From Vogesella margarita (lineage in GTDB: Bacteria; Pseudomonadota; Gammaproteobacteria; Burkholderiales; Chromobacteriaceae): a stretch of DNA of 64,000 bases. The notes below the pieces were generated by a model. It ran no database searches and was not told where the DNA came from. It was given only the letters and a program-made list of their open reading frames with translations. The position numbers and the translations under genes are program-made. The stretch's first letter is position 1. Each line of letters opens with the position of its first letter. Location: positions 1 through 64,000 of the forward strand of contig NZ_JAQQLE010000010.1 of assembly GCF_028548475.1 (NCBI RefSeq). Direction: 5' to 3'. This document shows, piece by piece, positions 1 through 8,090 of this stretch.

Positions 1-25
1 ACTTACACCTATCGGTTATTCGTTT

Positions 26-37
26 TGTTAAAGAGCA
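26..37 (-). promoter_or_regulatory. rRNA operon boxA antitermination element
   Basis: On the minus strand positions 37-26 read TGCTCTTTAACA, the boxA sequence found in leaders of proteobacterial rRNA operons. It is followed (36-1) by the AATAACCGATAGGTGT-type leader that normally leads into 16S rRNA. The 16S gene itself must start beyond the left edge of the window. Confidence 0.8.
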
Positions 38-80
38 GTGCTGCGTCGCGTTTCGTTTGCGGCGTCAGCTGAGGAGGCGA

Positions 81-109
81 ACTATAGCGAAGCACGCCCC
101 CTCCGTCAA
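81..109 (-). promoter_or_regulatory. rRNA operon promoter
   Basis: Minus-strand -35 TTGACG (109-104), a 17-base spacer and -10 TATAGT (86-81), placed about 45 bases upstream of boxA. The near-consensus boxes, spacing and position just before an rRNA leader fit a strong rrn promoter firing leftwards out of the window. Confidence 0.75.
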
Positions 110-186
110 CACCCCGCCATGCACTTTGTGACACAAAATCGGCAAGTCGTTGATTTCACAACCACCCTGCCGTGAAGAAAAATGAA

Positions 187-219
187 AAAGGTTGGCCGCA
201 ATGCTTGCGGCCAACCTTT
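187..219. terminator. Hairpin of two head-to-head uptake-like words, tex terminator
   Basis: Perfect 15-bp inverted repeat (187-201 and 205-219) with a 3-base loop, each arm being the window-wide word AAGGTTGGCCGCAA plus one A. It lies 38 bases past the tex stop. Short A/T runs on both sides would give U-rich ends, so it probably works as a terminator for tex. Confidence 0.7.
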
Positions 220-257
220 AGCGATTCCGACAAACCGGAAAACCGGCTTAATCCGGC

Positions 258-2561
258 TTATTTACCGCGCAATTTGGCAAAAGCGGCGGCCATGGCGCCA
301 CCGGCATTGTCCTGCGCCGCCGGCTTGGCACCCTGACGACGATTAGTGTCACCACGACCGGCACCACTGCGCACCGCGGTACCGACTTCGTCGTCCAGGC
401 GCATTGTCAGCGCGATCCGCTTGCGCGGCACTTCTACCTCTAGCACCTTGACCTTGACCACATCGCCGGCCTTGACCACCTTGCGCGGGTCGTCGATGAA
501 CTTGCTGGACAGCGCCGAGATATGCACCAGACCATCCTGGTGCACGCCGATGTCGACGAAGGCGCCGAAGTTGGCAACGTTGGTGACCACGCCTTCCAGC
601 ACCATACCCGGCTGCAGATCCTTGATGTCTTCCACCCCGTCCTGGAAGGTGGCGGTCTTGAATTCCGGACGCGGATCGCGCCCCGGCTTATCCAGCTCCT
701 TCAGGATGTCCATCACCGTCGGCAGGCCGAAGCGCTCGTCGGTGTAGTCGCTGGCACGCAAACTCTTGATGAACACCGAGTCGCCGACAATCTGCTTCAC
801 CGCGCGACCGGTCTTGCTGACGATCTGCTCCACCACCGGATAGGCTTCCGGGTGCACGGACGATGCATCCAGCGGGTTGTCGCCATTGCTGATGCGCAGG
901 AAGCCGGCCGCCTGCTCGAAGGTTTTTTCGCCGAGGCGGCTGACCTTGAGCAGCTCGCGACGGGTCTTGAACGCGCCGTTGGCGTCGCGATGGGCAACGA
1001 TGTTGGCCGCCAGCGTACTGTTGAGGCCGGAGATGCGTGCCAGCAGCGGCACCGACGCCATGTTGACGTCGACACCAACCGCATTCACGCAGTCTTCCAC
1101 CACCGCGTCCAAGCTCTTCGCCAGCTGGCTCTGGTTGACGTCGTGCTGGTACTGGCCGACACCGATGGACTTCGGATCGATCTTCACCAGTTCGGCCAGC
1201 GGGTCCTGCAGGCGGCGGGCGATCGACACCGCGCCACGCAGGGACACATCCAGCTCCGGGAACTCCCTGGCCGCCAGTTCGGAGGCGGAGTACACCGAGG
1301 CACCGGCCTCGCTGACCACGATCTTGGTCAGGTTCAGCTGCGGGAAAGCCTTGATTACGTCCTGCGCCAGCTTGTCGGTTTCGCGACTGGCAGTGCCGTT
1401 GCCGATGGCAATCAGGTCGACCTTGTGGCGGGTGCATAGTGCCGCCAGGGTGGCGATGGAACGATCCCAGTCGCGACGCGGCTCGTGCGGGTAGATGGTG
1501 CTGGTATCCAGCAGCTTGCCGGTGTTGTCCACCACCGCCACTTTCACGCCGGTACGCAGGCCGGGGTCGAGGCCGATGGTGGCGCGCGGGCCTGCCGGTG
1601 CCGCCAGCAGCAGGTCGTGCAGGTTGGCCGCAAACACCTTGATTGCCTCGGCGTCGGCGGCGTCCTTCAGCTTCGATACCAGCTCCAGCTCCAGCGACAG
1701 GAATATCTTGGCGCGCCAGCACAGGCGCACGCCGTCCAGCAACCACTTGTCGGCGGCGCGGCCGGCATCCTTGATGCCGAACTGCGCGGCGATCAATTCC
1801 TCGTAGGCCGAGCGCTGCGTGATCGGGGTCTCGTCCGGCTGGTATTTCAGCGCCACCGACAGGATGCCCTCGTTGCGACCGCGCAAGAGCGCCAGCGCGC
1901 GGTGCGATGGCGTGGTTTTCAGCGGCTCGCGATGCGCGAAGTAATCGGCAAACTTGGCGCCTTCCTGTTCCTTGCCGGCGATCACCACCGCCGCCAGCTC
2001 GCCCTCGTTCCACAGCTTGTCGCGCAACCGGCCCAGCAGCGCGGCGTCCTCGGCAAAGCGCTCGATCAGGATGGCGCGGGCGCCGTCCAGCGCCGCCTTG
2101 GCATCGGCCACACCCTTGTCGGCATCAACATAGCCTGCGGCCAACGCTTCCGGCACTTGCGTCGGGTCGGCGAGCAGGCTGTCGGCCAGTGGCTCCAGCC
2201 CGGCCTCGCGCGCGATCTGCGCCTTGGTGCGGCGCTTGGGCTTGTACGGCAGGTACAGGTCTTCCAGCAGGGTCTTGTTGTCGGCGGCGTACAGCGCGGA
2301 CTCAAGTTGCGAGGTGAGTTTGTCCTGCTCGGCGATGCTTTTCAGGATGGTAGCGCGGCGGTCGTCCAGCTCGCGCAGGTAGGTGAGGCGTTCGGCCAGC
2401 TGGCGCAGCTGGGTGTCGTCCAGGCCGCCGGTGACTTCCTTGCGGTAACGGGCGATGAAGGGCACGGTGGCGCCTTCGTCGATGAGGTTGATGGTGGCGG
2501 TGACTTGCGCCTCGCGGACGGCGAGTTCCGTCGCGAGGCGGCTGGCGATACTTTTCAACAT
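258..2561 (-). CDS. tex: Tex family RNA-binding transcription accessory protein
   Basis: 767 aa, the usual length of Tex. It is a cytoplasmic nucleic-acid-binding protein linked to transcription fidelity and stress tolerance. The alpha-helical N-terminal part (about 1-320) is followed by a YqgF/RuvX-like fold starting near 328 ([11 protein letters not shown]), helix-hairpin-helix segments around 500-560 and an S1 RNA-binding domain around 655-725 ([21 protein letters not shown]). The C-terminal tail is low-complexity and basic. The ATG at 2561 is taken because the conserved N-terminus begins directly there; the ribosome site is weak (AAGAAC). Two uptake-like words are inside, read as AAN near residue 312 and LAA near 141. 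Confidence 0.95.
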   Translation of the reverse strand: MLKSIASRLATELAVREAQVTATINLIDEGATVPFIARYRKEVTGGLDDTQLRQLAERLTYLRELDDRRATILKSIAEQDKLTSQLESALYAADNKTLLEDLYLPYKPKRRTKAQIAREAGLEPLADSLLADPTQVPEALAAGYVDADKGVADAKAALDGARAILIERFAEDAALLGRLRDKLWNEGELAAVVIAGKEQEGAKFADYFAHREPLKTTPSHRALALLRGRNEGILSVALKYQPDETPITQRSAYEELIAAQFGIKDAGRAADKWLLDGVRLCWRAKIFLSLELELVSKLKDAADAEAIKVFAANLHDLLLAAPAGPRATIGLDPGLRTGVKVAVVDNTGKLLDTSTIYPHEPRRDWDRSIATLAALCTRHKVDLIAIGNGTASRETDKLAQDVIKAFPQLNLTKIVVSEAGASVYSASELAAREFPELDVSLRGAVSIARRLQDPLAELVKIDPKSIGVGQYQHDVNQSQLAKSLDAVVEDCVNAVGVDVNMASVPLLARISGLNSTLAANIVAHRDANGAFKTRRELLKVSRLGEKTFEQAAGFLRISNGDNPLDASSVHPEAYPVVEQIVSKTGRAVKQIVGDSVFIKSLRASDYTDERFGLPTVMDILKELDKPGRDPRPEFKTATFQDGVEDIKDLQPGMVLEGVVTNVANFGAFVDIGVHQDGLVHISALSSKFIDDPRKVVKAGDVVKVKVLEVEVPRKRIALTMRLDDEVGTAVRSGAGRGDTNRRQGAKPAAQDNAGGAMAAAFAKLRGK

Positions 2562-2595
2562 GCGGCGTTGTTCTTGTCGGAAAACAGAAGCCGCT

Positions 2596-2623
2596 ACTGT
2601 AACGGCATACGCCGGAAAATCAA
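2596..2623 (-). promoter_or_regulatory. Candidate sigma-70 promoter for tex
   Basis: Minus-strand TTGATT (2623-2618), 16-base spacer, TACAGT (2601-2596), about 35 bases upstream of the tex ATG. The -35 overlaps the stop codon of the STAS-like gene upstream. Pattern match only. Confidence 0.4.
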
Positions 2624-2976
2624 GCGGTGGCCGGATTGTTCAGCCAGTCCTGCGCGTCTTCCACCGTATTGAAGTACTCGGCGGGAACGCGGGTGAGCAG
2701 GCCGGACAGGTGCGCCGCCAGGCGAATCCAGGTGTCGTCGGCCACCACGGCAAAACGACCGAATTCGTTCTCGTGGGCGCGCATGAAGCGGACTTCCTCC
2801 ATCGCCATGTCCAGCGTGAAGTCCTTGATGCCGGACAGGTCCAGCAGCACATCCGGCTTGCCGTGCTCGCCGCTGCGCTTGAGCAGCGCCTCCTCGAACA
2901 GCTTGAAATCCCCGAGCGTGAATTCGTTGTAGAGGGCAACGTCCAGACCGTAATCTTGTTCGCGGATGGAAATCAT
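2620..2976 (-). CDS. STAS/SpoIIAA-like domain protein
   Basis: 118 aa from the ATG at 2976, chosen because AGGAG sits 7 bases upstream; a longer reading to 3057 adds a non-conserved leader overlapping the next gene. The protein looks like the SpoIIAA-like (STAS/SEC14) fold: alternating short strands and helices, a central [20 protein letters not shown] segment and a conserved end with a VEDAQDWL helix. Members bind small hydrophobic ligands or act as anti-anti-sigma-type switches, but no partner kinase is nearby, so the role is unknown. It follows the EamA genes in the same direction, about 50 bases downstream. Confidence 0.6.
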   Translation of the reverse strand: MISIREQDYGLDVALYNEFTLGDFKLFEEALLKRSGEHGKPDVLLDLSGIKDFTLDMAMEEVRFMRAHENEFGRFAVVADDTWIRLAAHLSGLLTRVPAEYFNTVEDAQDWLNNPATA

Positions 2977-3025
2977 GGTGTAGCTCCTGGCTGAAAAGGG
3001 ATTAATGGGACTGGCATTCCGAATA

Positions 3026-3856
3026 TTAGCGCCTGCCGGCCAGAATGCCGCTGACAATGATCAAGGCCATCGCCAGCAACTCGCCGGCGCCCAGCCGCTG
3101 CTGCCACACCAGCGCCCCGAACAGCGCGGAAAAAACCACCGTCAGGTAGGACAGGTTGGCGACTAGCAGCTTGCGGCCAACCTTGTAGGCGCGGGTCATC
3201 GCCAGCTGCGCCACGGTGGCCGTAGCGCCAAGACCCAGCACCCACGGCAGGTTGTCTGCGGTCAGCGGCTGCCACGGCCGGCCCAGCAGCAACAGGCCGC
3301 CACCGAGCGTCGAAATCAGCGCAAAGTAGAACACCGTGCGCCACTCCGCCTCGCCCGCCTGCCCCAGTTCGCGCACGTGCAGGTAGGACCAGCCGGCAAG
3401 CAGCCCGGAACCCAGCCCCAGCAGCCCGGCCTGCCACGCGGCACCGTCAAAGGTTGGCCGCAACAGCAGCGTCACCCCGACAAAGCCGAGCAGCAGCGCC
3501 AGCAGCGCGTGCCGCGACAGTCTTTCTTTCAGCAGCAGCACCGACAGCAACGCCAGGAACATCGGCGAGGTGTAGTTGAGCGTTACCGCCGTCGACAACG
3601 GCAGATGGCCGATGGCATAGAAGTAGGCCAGCAGCGAGGTGTAGCCGATCAGACCGCGCTTGAGGTGGCGCCCCAGCTGCGGCGTGGCGAAGCGCTGGCG
3701 CCGCAGCAGCGCCACGCCGCCCAGCAGCAGCACCGCGAACAGCGTGCGCCAGAACACCAGCGCCACCGTGTCCAGTGTCGCCGCGCCGAGCTTAACGAAC
3801 ACCCCCATCAGGCCAAAGCTGACCGCAGCCAGCACCATCCACAAGGCGCCGGCCAT
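3026..3856 (-). CDS. EamA (DMT) family transporter, copy A
   Basis: 276 aa, with about ten hydrophobic segments arranged as two EamA repeats (about 1-130 and 140-276). This is the drug/metabolite transporter superfamily, inner-membrane exporters or permeases of small metabolites; the substrate cannot be told. The ATG directly follows the TAG of the upstream paralogue (TAGATG), so the two are translationally coupled. Residues VGRKLL near 225 and LRPTFD near 133 are encoded by uptake-like words. Confidence 0.85.
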   Translation of the reverse strand: MAGALWMVLAAVSFGLMGVFVKLGAATLDTVALVFWRTLFAVLLLGGVALLRRQRFATPQLGRHLKRGLIGYTSLLAYFYAIGHLPLSTAVTLNYTSPMFLALLSVLLLKERLSRHALLALLLGFVGVTLLLRPTFDGAAWQAGLLGLGSGLLAGWSYLHVRELGQAGEAEWRTVFYFALISTLGGGLLLLGRPWQPLTADNLPWVLGLGATATVAQLAMTRAYKVGRKLLVANLSYLTVVFSALFGALVWQQRLGAGELLAMALIIVSGILAGRR

Positions 3857-4696
3857 CTAGCGCCTCGCCGCCAGGATGCCGCTGCCGATGATCAGCGTCA
3901 TGCCCAGCCAGGACAGCAGGGGCAGCTGCTGCTGGTGCAGGAACAAGCCCATCAGCGCCGAGAACGCCACCGTCAGATAGGCCAGGCTGGACACCACGAA
4001 CTTGCGTCCTTCCTTGTAGGCCCGCGTCATCGCCAGCTGGCCGGCCAGCCCCATCAGGCCGACGGCAAGCATTTGCGCCAGCTGCACCCCGTTCAGCGCA
4101 TGGAAGCCGCCATTGAACAGCACCACCAGCAGGCCGAACAGCGACGACAAAAAGAACAGCCAGAACACGGTGACCGACGGCCGTTCGCCCAGTTCGCCCA
4201 GCTCGCGCACATGAAACAGCGCCAGCCCGGCGCCAAGGCCGGAACCCAGCCCCATCAGCCCGGCGAACCACTGCCCGGCGTCAAAGGTTGGCCGCAACAT
4301 GCAGGCGATGCCGACAAAGCCCAGCGACAGCGCGAACCACACCGCCGGCGGCAGCCGTTCGCGGCGCAGCAGCACGCAGCACAGGGCAAAGGACAGCGAA
4401 GAGGTGTAATTGAGGGTGACCGCCGCCGCCAGCGGCAGCCGGCTCAGCGCGTAGAACAGCATCGCCATCGACAGGTAGCCGATCAGGCTGCGCCGCACAT
4501 GGGCGCCCCAGTGCGGGCTGCGCAAGGATTCGCCGCTCCGCCACATCAGCGGCAGCAGCACCAGCAGACCGATGAAGGTGCGATAGAACAGCACCTCGGA
4601 CGCCGGCAGCGCGCTCGACCCCTGCGCCGCGAACAGGCTCATCAGCGCGAAGCACAACGCCGCTACCACCATCCAGCCGGAACCGAGACGACTCAT
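3857..4696 (-). CDS. EamA (DMT) family transporter, copy B
   Basis: 279 aa starting MSRLGSGW. A second ten-helix EamA transporter, paralogous to the gene just downstream: both share LxLGFVG(I/V)xxxLRPTFD, the REL-GE loop and the KxGRKxxVxxLxYLTVxFSALxG segment. The start at 4696 overlaps the stop of the upstream exported-protein gene (ATGA), which marks an operon. A tandem pair may work as a heterodimer, as some DMT pairs do, but full-length EamA proteins usually act alone. Substrate unknown. Confidence 0.85.
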   Translation of the reverse strand: MSRLGSGWMVVAALCFALMSLFAAQGSSALPASEVLFYRTFIGLLVLLPLMWRSGESLRSPHWGAHVRRSLIGYLSMAMLFYALSRLPLAAAVTLNYTSSLSFALCCVLLRRERLPPAVWFALSLGFVGIACMLRPTFDAGQWFAGLMGLGSGLGAGLALFHVRELGELGERPSVTVFWLFFLSSLFGLLVVLFNGGFHALNGVQLAQMLAVGLMGLAGQLAMTRAYKEGRKFVVSSLAYLTVAFSALMGLFLHQQQLPLLSWLGMTLIIGSGILAARR

Positions 4697-5217
4697 GCGC
4701 CTGCCTCCGTCTTTTTCGCCACCGCGAGGCCGAGGCAGATGTCGGCGAACACGCGCCGGTAACGCGCGTACTCCGCGGCATTCGCACTGCAGTGCGCCTT
4801 GATGTAGCGGCCATCGCCCTGCTGCTGCCACACCACCAGCTGCTGGCTGACGATCCACAGCCCGCTCTGCACGTACAGGCCTTCGCGATAGGACAGCACC
4901 AGCCGGCCGCGCTGACGGTCGAGGCGCACCACCCGCGCCGGCTCGCGCGTGTCGTCGGCGCGGCGATAGCGTGCCGCCAGCCGGCTCAGCGGATCCTTGC
5001 CGCGCAACGGCTGGCGGCTGACCTGCACCTGCACGCCGCCGCGCTCGCGGTCTTCCTGCCGCGGCGGCACGATGCGCAGCATCTCGTCGCTGTGCGGCCG
5101 CACCTGCCACGCCGCCGGCATGTTGATGGTGACACCCAGGTAGGGATTGCGATAGGTCGCCGCCATGGCCAACCCGGAGAACAACACGGAAAACAGTACG
5201 CTCAATACAAATGGCAT
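4693..5217 (-). CDS. Exported protein of unknown function
   Basis: 174 aa from the ATG at 5217. The first 20 residues (MPFVLSVLFSVLFSGLAMAA) are a signal peptide with a likely cut after AMA. The mature part starts YRNPYLGVTINMPAAWQV, a pattern seen in small periplasmic or lipoprotein domains of the PsbP/DUF1795 type (a strand, then a conserved Pro-x-x-Trp). An upstream in-frame ATG at 5274 would run through a terminator hairpin and bury the signal peptide, so it was rejected. It is coupled by ATGA to the EamA genes. No function can be assigned. Confidence 0.65.
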   Translation of the reverse strand: MPFVLSVLFSVLFSGLAMAATYRNPYLGVTINMPAAWQVRPHSDEMLRIVPPRQEDRERGGVQVQVSRQPLRGKDPLSRLAARYRRADDTREPARVVRLDRQRGRLVLSYREGLYVQSGLWIVSQQLVVWQQQGDGRYIKAHCSANAAEYARYRRVFADICLGLAVAKKTEAGA

Positions 5218-5232
5218 GATGGCCCGACAGAC

Positions 5233-5257
5233 AAAAAAAGGCGCGGAAATCCGCGCC
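5233..5257 (-). terminator. Rho-independent terminator of the Rieske oxygenase gene
   Basis: Stem GGCGCGG/CCGCGCC (5257-5251 and 5246-5240) with a 4-base loop, then seven T on the minus strand (5239-5233), 29 bases past the stop at 5286. Confidence 0.85.
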
Positions 5258-5285
5258 CTTTTATTGTGCCGCACAAAACACGGTC

Positions 5286-6395
5286 TTAGCCAGCCAGATG
5301 TTCACCCATCTGCCGACGGTAGAACTCGTGGAAGTGCTGCATGCCGTCTTCGGTCGGCGACTGGTACGGCCCGACTTCGCTCTCGCCGCGCAGCCACAGC
5401 GCCTTGCGGCCCTCGTGCATGCGCAGGCAGATCTCGTCGTCCTCGACCGCGGTTTCCATATAAGCCGCCTGCTCCGCCTCGATGAATTCCGGCTCGAACC
5501 ACAGGATGTCTTCCGGGTAGTAGAACTCGGTGATCACCGTGCACTTTTCCGGGCCGCGCGGGATTACCACGCTGATCACCAGCACGTGTGGATACCACTC
5601 CACCATGATGTTCGGGTAGTAGGTCAGCCAGATGGCGCCGAATTCCGGCTGCTGGTCGGCGTAGCGCTTGAGCACCTCGTCGTGCCACTTGCCGTACACC
5701 TTGCTGCCGGAGCGGGCCAGAGCGTTCTTCACGCCCACGGTCTGCACGTGGTAGTGGTCGCCCCACTCCCACTTCAGATCGCCGCAATCGACGAAGTTGC
5801 CGAGGCCCGGATGGAACGGGTCGACGTGATAGTCCTCGGAATAGACTTCGATGAAGGTCTTCCAGTTGAAGTCGTACTCGGTGGTCAGCGACTTGTGATA
5901 ACCGTAGTTCTCGAAAGTCATGTGTTTGGCGACGCCGAGCTTTTCCAGGTCGCGGCCAACGTTGCGCTTGGCATCAAACAGCAGGCCCTGCCAGCGGGTC
6001 AGCTCGGTCTGGTTCAGGTTCAGGCACGGCGTTTCCGGGAAGTGCGGCGCACCGATCAGCTGGCCGCCGTTGCCATAGGTCCAGCCGTGCAGATTGCACA
6101 CCATGTGGTTGCCGGTGCCGCGCCCCTTGTAGATCAGCGCCTGGCGGTGGCGGCAGACGTTGGAGATCAGCTTGATGTCGCCGTCGACATTTTTCAGCAT
6201 CTTGCCGTGGCCGAGCCAGTCCAGCGTGTGATAATCGCCGGCATTCGGCACCATCAGCTCGTGGCCGTAATACTGCGGGGCGTTGGCGAACAGGACTTGT
6301 TGTTCCAGCGCGTAGTACGCCGGATCGAAATAGGTAAAGACAGGCAACTGCGCAGCAGAAGCTTTCAGCAACTGGGACGAAGCCAGATCAGACAT
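5286..6395 (-). CDS. Rieske 2Fe-2S aromatic-ring-hydroxylating oxygenase, alpha subunit-like
   Basis: 369 aa. Rieske cluster ligands are C81-x-H83 and C100-x2-H103 (CRHR, CNLH). The catalytic domain carries the mononuclear iron site with H190 and H195 (EDYHVDPFHPG) and a late acidic segment (VEDDEICLRMHEGR). Such enzymes hydroxylate or demethylate organic substrates using electrons from a reductase; none is encoded here, nor a beta subunit, so partner and substrate are unknown. The ATG at 6395 has GGAGG ten bases upstream; an in-frame GTG nine bases earlier sits too close to that site. It is transcribed alone and ends in a strong terminator. Confidence 0.85.
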   Translation of the reverse strand: MSDLASSQLLKASAAQLPVFTYFDPAYYALEQQVLFANAPQYYGHELMVPNAGDYHTLDWLGHGKMLKNVDGDIKLISNVCRHRQALIYKGRGTGNHMVCNLHGWTYGNGGQLIGAPHFPETPCLNLNQTELTRWQGLLFDAKRNVGRDLEKLGVAKHMTFENYGYHKSLTTEYDFNWKTFIEVYSEDYHVDPFHPGLGNFVDCGDLKWEWGDHYHVQTVGVKNALARSGSKVYGKWHDEVLKRYADQQPEFGAIWLTYYPNIMVEWYPHVLVISVVIPRGPEKCTVITEFYYPEDILWFEPEFIEAEQAAYMETAVEDDEICLRMHEGRKALWLRGESEVGPYQSPTEDGMQHFHEFYRRQMGEHLAG

Positions 6396-6886
6396 TATTC
6401 CCACACCTCCGTGGAAGAAGATATAAGACCAGCCGAATCTCGCTCTTAACGAGTTTACGGAGTGCTATAAAAAACACTTGCCAGAACACGGACTTCCGTG
6501 ATCCACCCAAGCGGTCAGGGGCGGGATTGTCGGCTAAATCCCCCCCCGGGGCAAGCACTTTTTGGTCGCACAATTGCGCTGGATCAGGCTTTTTGCAAAA
6601 GAAAGCCGCACTTCCGGCATCTGATCAAATTACGTGCCAAAACCCTTTTCTATTCATTGTCTTGTCAAACAGCACGCGCACAATCAGCACGCAAGCGGCA
6701 TGCTCCTGACTCGGGGAATCCCTGATGGTGCGCCGCATCAAAATAGCGGATAATTGCCTGTTGCCTATCGGAGTCCGCTCCGGCCTGCCTATCGCAGGCG
6801 GAGATGACCCGGCACCCGATTCAATAAAAAAGAACGCAACACCGGCAGAGGCTTCCATCAGACGTCTTCATGCTAACGGACCCGAC
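6396..6886. promoter_or_regulatory. Divergent control region, Rieske gene / ackA
   Basis: 491 bases without a convincing gene. It holds a perfect 14-bp palindrome (CACGGACTTCCGTG, 6487-6500) that could be an operator, and a run of eight C near 6541. A weak minus-strand promoter candidate is TTGCCC-17-GACAAT at about 6555-6527. A small hairpin (GCCTGC/GCAGGC, about 6783-6800) lies in the ackA leader. I could not find a clear ackA promoter. Confidence 0.35.
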
Positions 6887-8080
6887 ATGACCCATCACAC
6901 ACTTGTCATCAACTGCGGCAGCTCTTCGCTGAAATTTGCGCTGATCGACGCTGCCAGCCAGCAAACGACCGTGACCGGTATCGCCGAAAAACTCGGCCTC
7001 GCCGACGCCTGCATCAACTTCAAGCAGGACGGCAAGAAAGTTGAACTGACCCTGGCGCAAGGCGATCACGCCGGCGCCATGAAAGCGATCCTGTCCTACT
7101 TCGACGAGCGCGAACTGACCGGCAGCGTGATCGCCATCGGCCACCGCGTGGTGCACGGCGGCGAGACCTTCAAGCAGTCCACCCTGATCGACGACAGCGT
7201 GATCGCCGCCATCGAGGACTGCGCCCGCCTCGCGCCGCTGCACAACCCGGCGCACCTCCTGGGCATCCGCACCGCCATGGAATGCTTCCCCGGCCTGCCA
7301 CAAGTGGCCGTCTTCGACACCGCCTTCCACCAGAGCATGCCCGAACAGGCCTACCTGTACGCGGTGCCGATGGCGCTGTACCGCGAACACGGCGTGCGCC
7401 GCTACGGCTTCCACGGCACCAGCCACCGCTACGTCACCGCCGAAGCGGCGGCGATGCTGGGCAAGCCGCTGGCGGAATCCGCCTTCGTCTGCGCTCACCT
7501 CGGCAACGGCGCCTCGGTGGCCGCGGTGCTGAACGGCAGGAGCGTCGACACCAGCATGGGCCTGACCCCGCTGGAAGGCCTGGTGATGGGCACCCGCTCC
7601 GGCGACATCGACCCGGGCATCTTCGGCTACCTGGCCGCCGAGCTGAACACCGACGTCCAGGGCGTGTCCGACATCCTGAACAAGCAGTCCGGCCTGCTCG
7701 GCCTGTCCGAGCTGTCCAGCGACTGCCGCGAGCTGGAAGACGCCGCCGCCACCGGCCACACCGGCGCGCAGATCGCGCTGGAAGTGTTCACCTACCGTCT
7801 CGCCAAGCAGATTGCCGCGATGACGGTGGCGCTGGGCCGGCTGGATGCGCTGCTGTTCACTGGCGGCATCGGCGAAAATTCGCCGATGCTGCGCGCCAAG
7901 GTGATCAGGCTGCTCGGCTTCCTCGGCCTCGAGCTCGACCCTGCGGCCAACGATGCCGCCTTCCGCGGCAAGGCTGGCCGCATCACCCGCGACGGCAGCA
8001 CCCCGGCACTGGTCATCAACACCAATGAAGAGCTGATGATCGCGCTGGATACCGCCGCGCTGTGCGAGCCGGCGGTCTGA
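6887..8080 (+). CDS. ackA: Acetate kinase
   Basis: 397 aa, standard length. It interconverts acetyl phosphate + ADP and acetate + ATP in the cytoplasm. Family signatures are VINCGSSSLKFALID at the N-terminus, HRVVHGG, the YGFHGTSH segment, the HLGNGAS phosphate loop, the MGLTPLEGLVMGTRSGDIDPG block and FTGGIGENSP near the C-terminus. The start at 6887 gives the conserved MTHHTLVINCGSSS end; an in-frame ATG at 6725 adds 54 unrelated residues. The ribosome site is poor. pta follows after 10 bases. An uptake-like word encodes AAN near residue 355. Confidence 0.97.
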   Translation: MTHHTLVINCGSSSLKFALIDAASQQTTVTGIAEKLGLADACINFKQDGKKVELTLAQGDHAGAMKAILSYFDERELTGSVIAIGHRVVHGGETFKQSTLIDDSVIAAIEDCARLAPLHNPAHLLGIRTAMECFPGLPQVAVFDTAFHQSMPEQAYLYAVPMALYREHGVRRYGFHGTSHRYVTAEAAAMLGKPLAESAFVCAHLGNGASVAAVLNGRSVDTSMGLTPLEGLVMGTRSGDIDPGIFGYLAAELNTDVQGVSDILNKQSGLLGLSELSSDCRELEDAAATGHTGAQIALEVFTYRLAKQIAAMTVALGRLDALLFTGGIGENSPMLRAKVIRLLGFLGLELDPAANDAAFRGKAGRITRDGSTPALVINTNEELMIALDTAALCEPAV

Positions 8081-8090
8081 GGAGGATGCG

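Noticed and set aside
3377-4762. Gln/His/Arg-rich open frame on plus opposite the EamA genes
   Set aside because: Low-complexity antisense translation; both EamA genes show clear membrane helices and family motifs.
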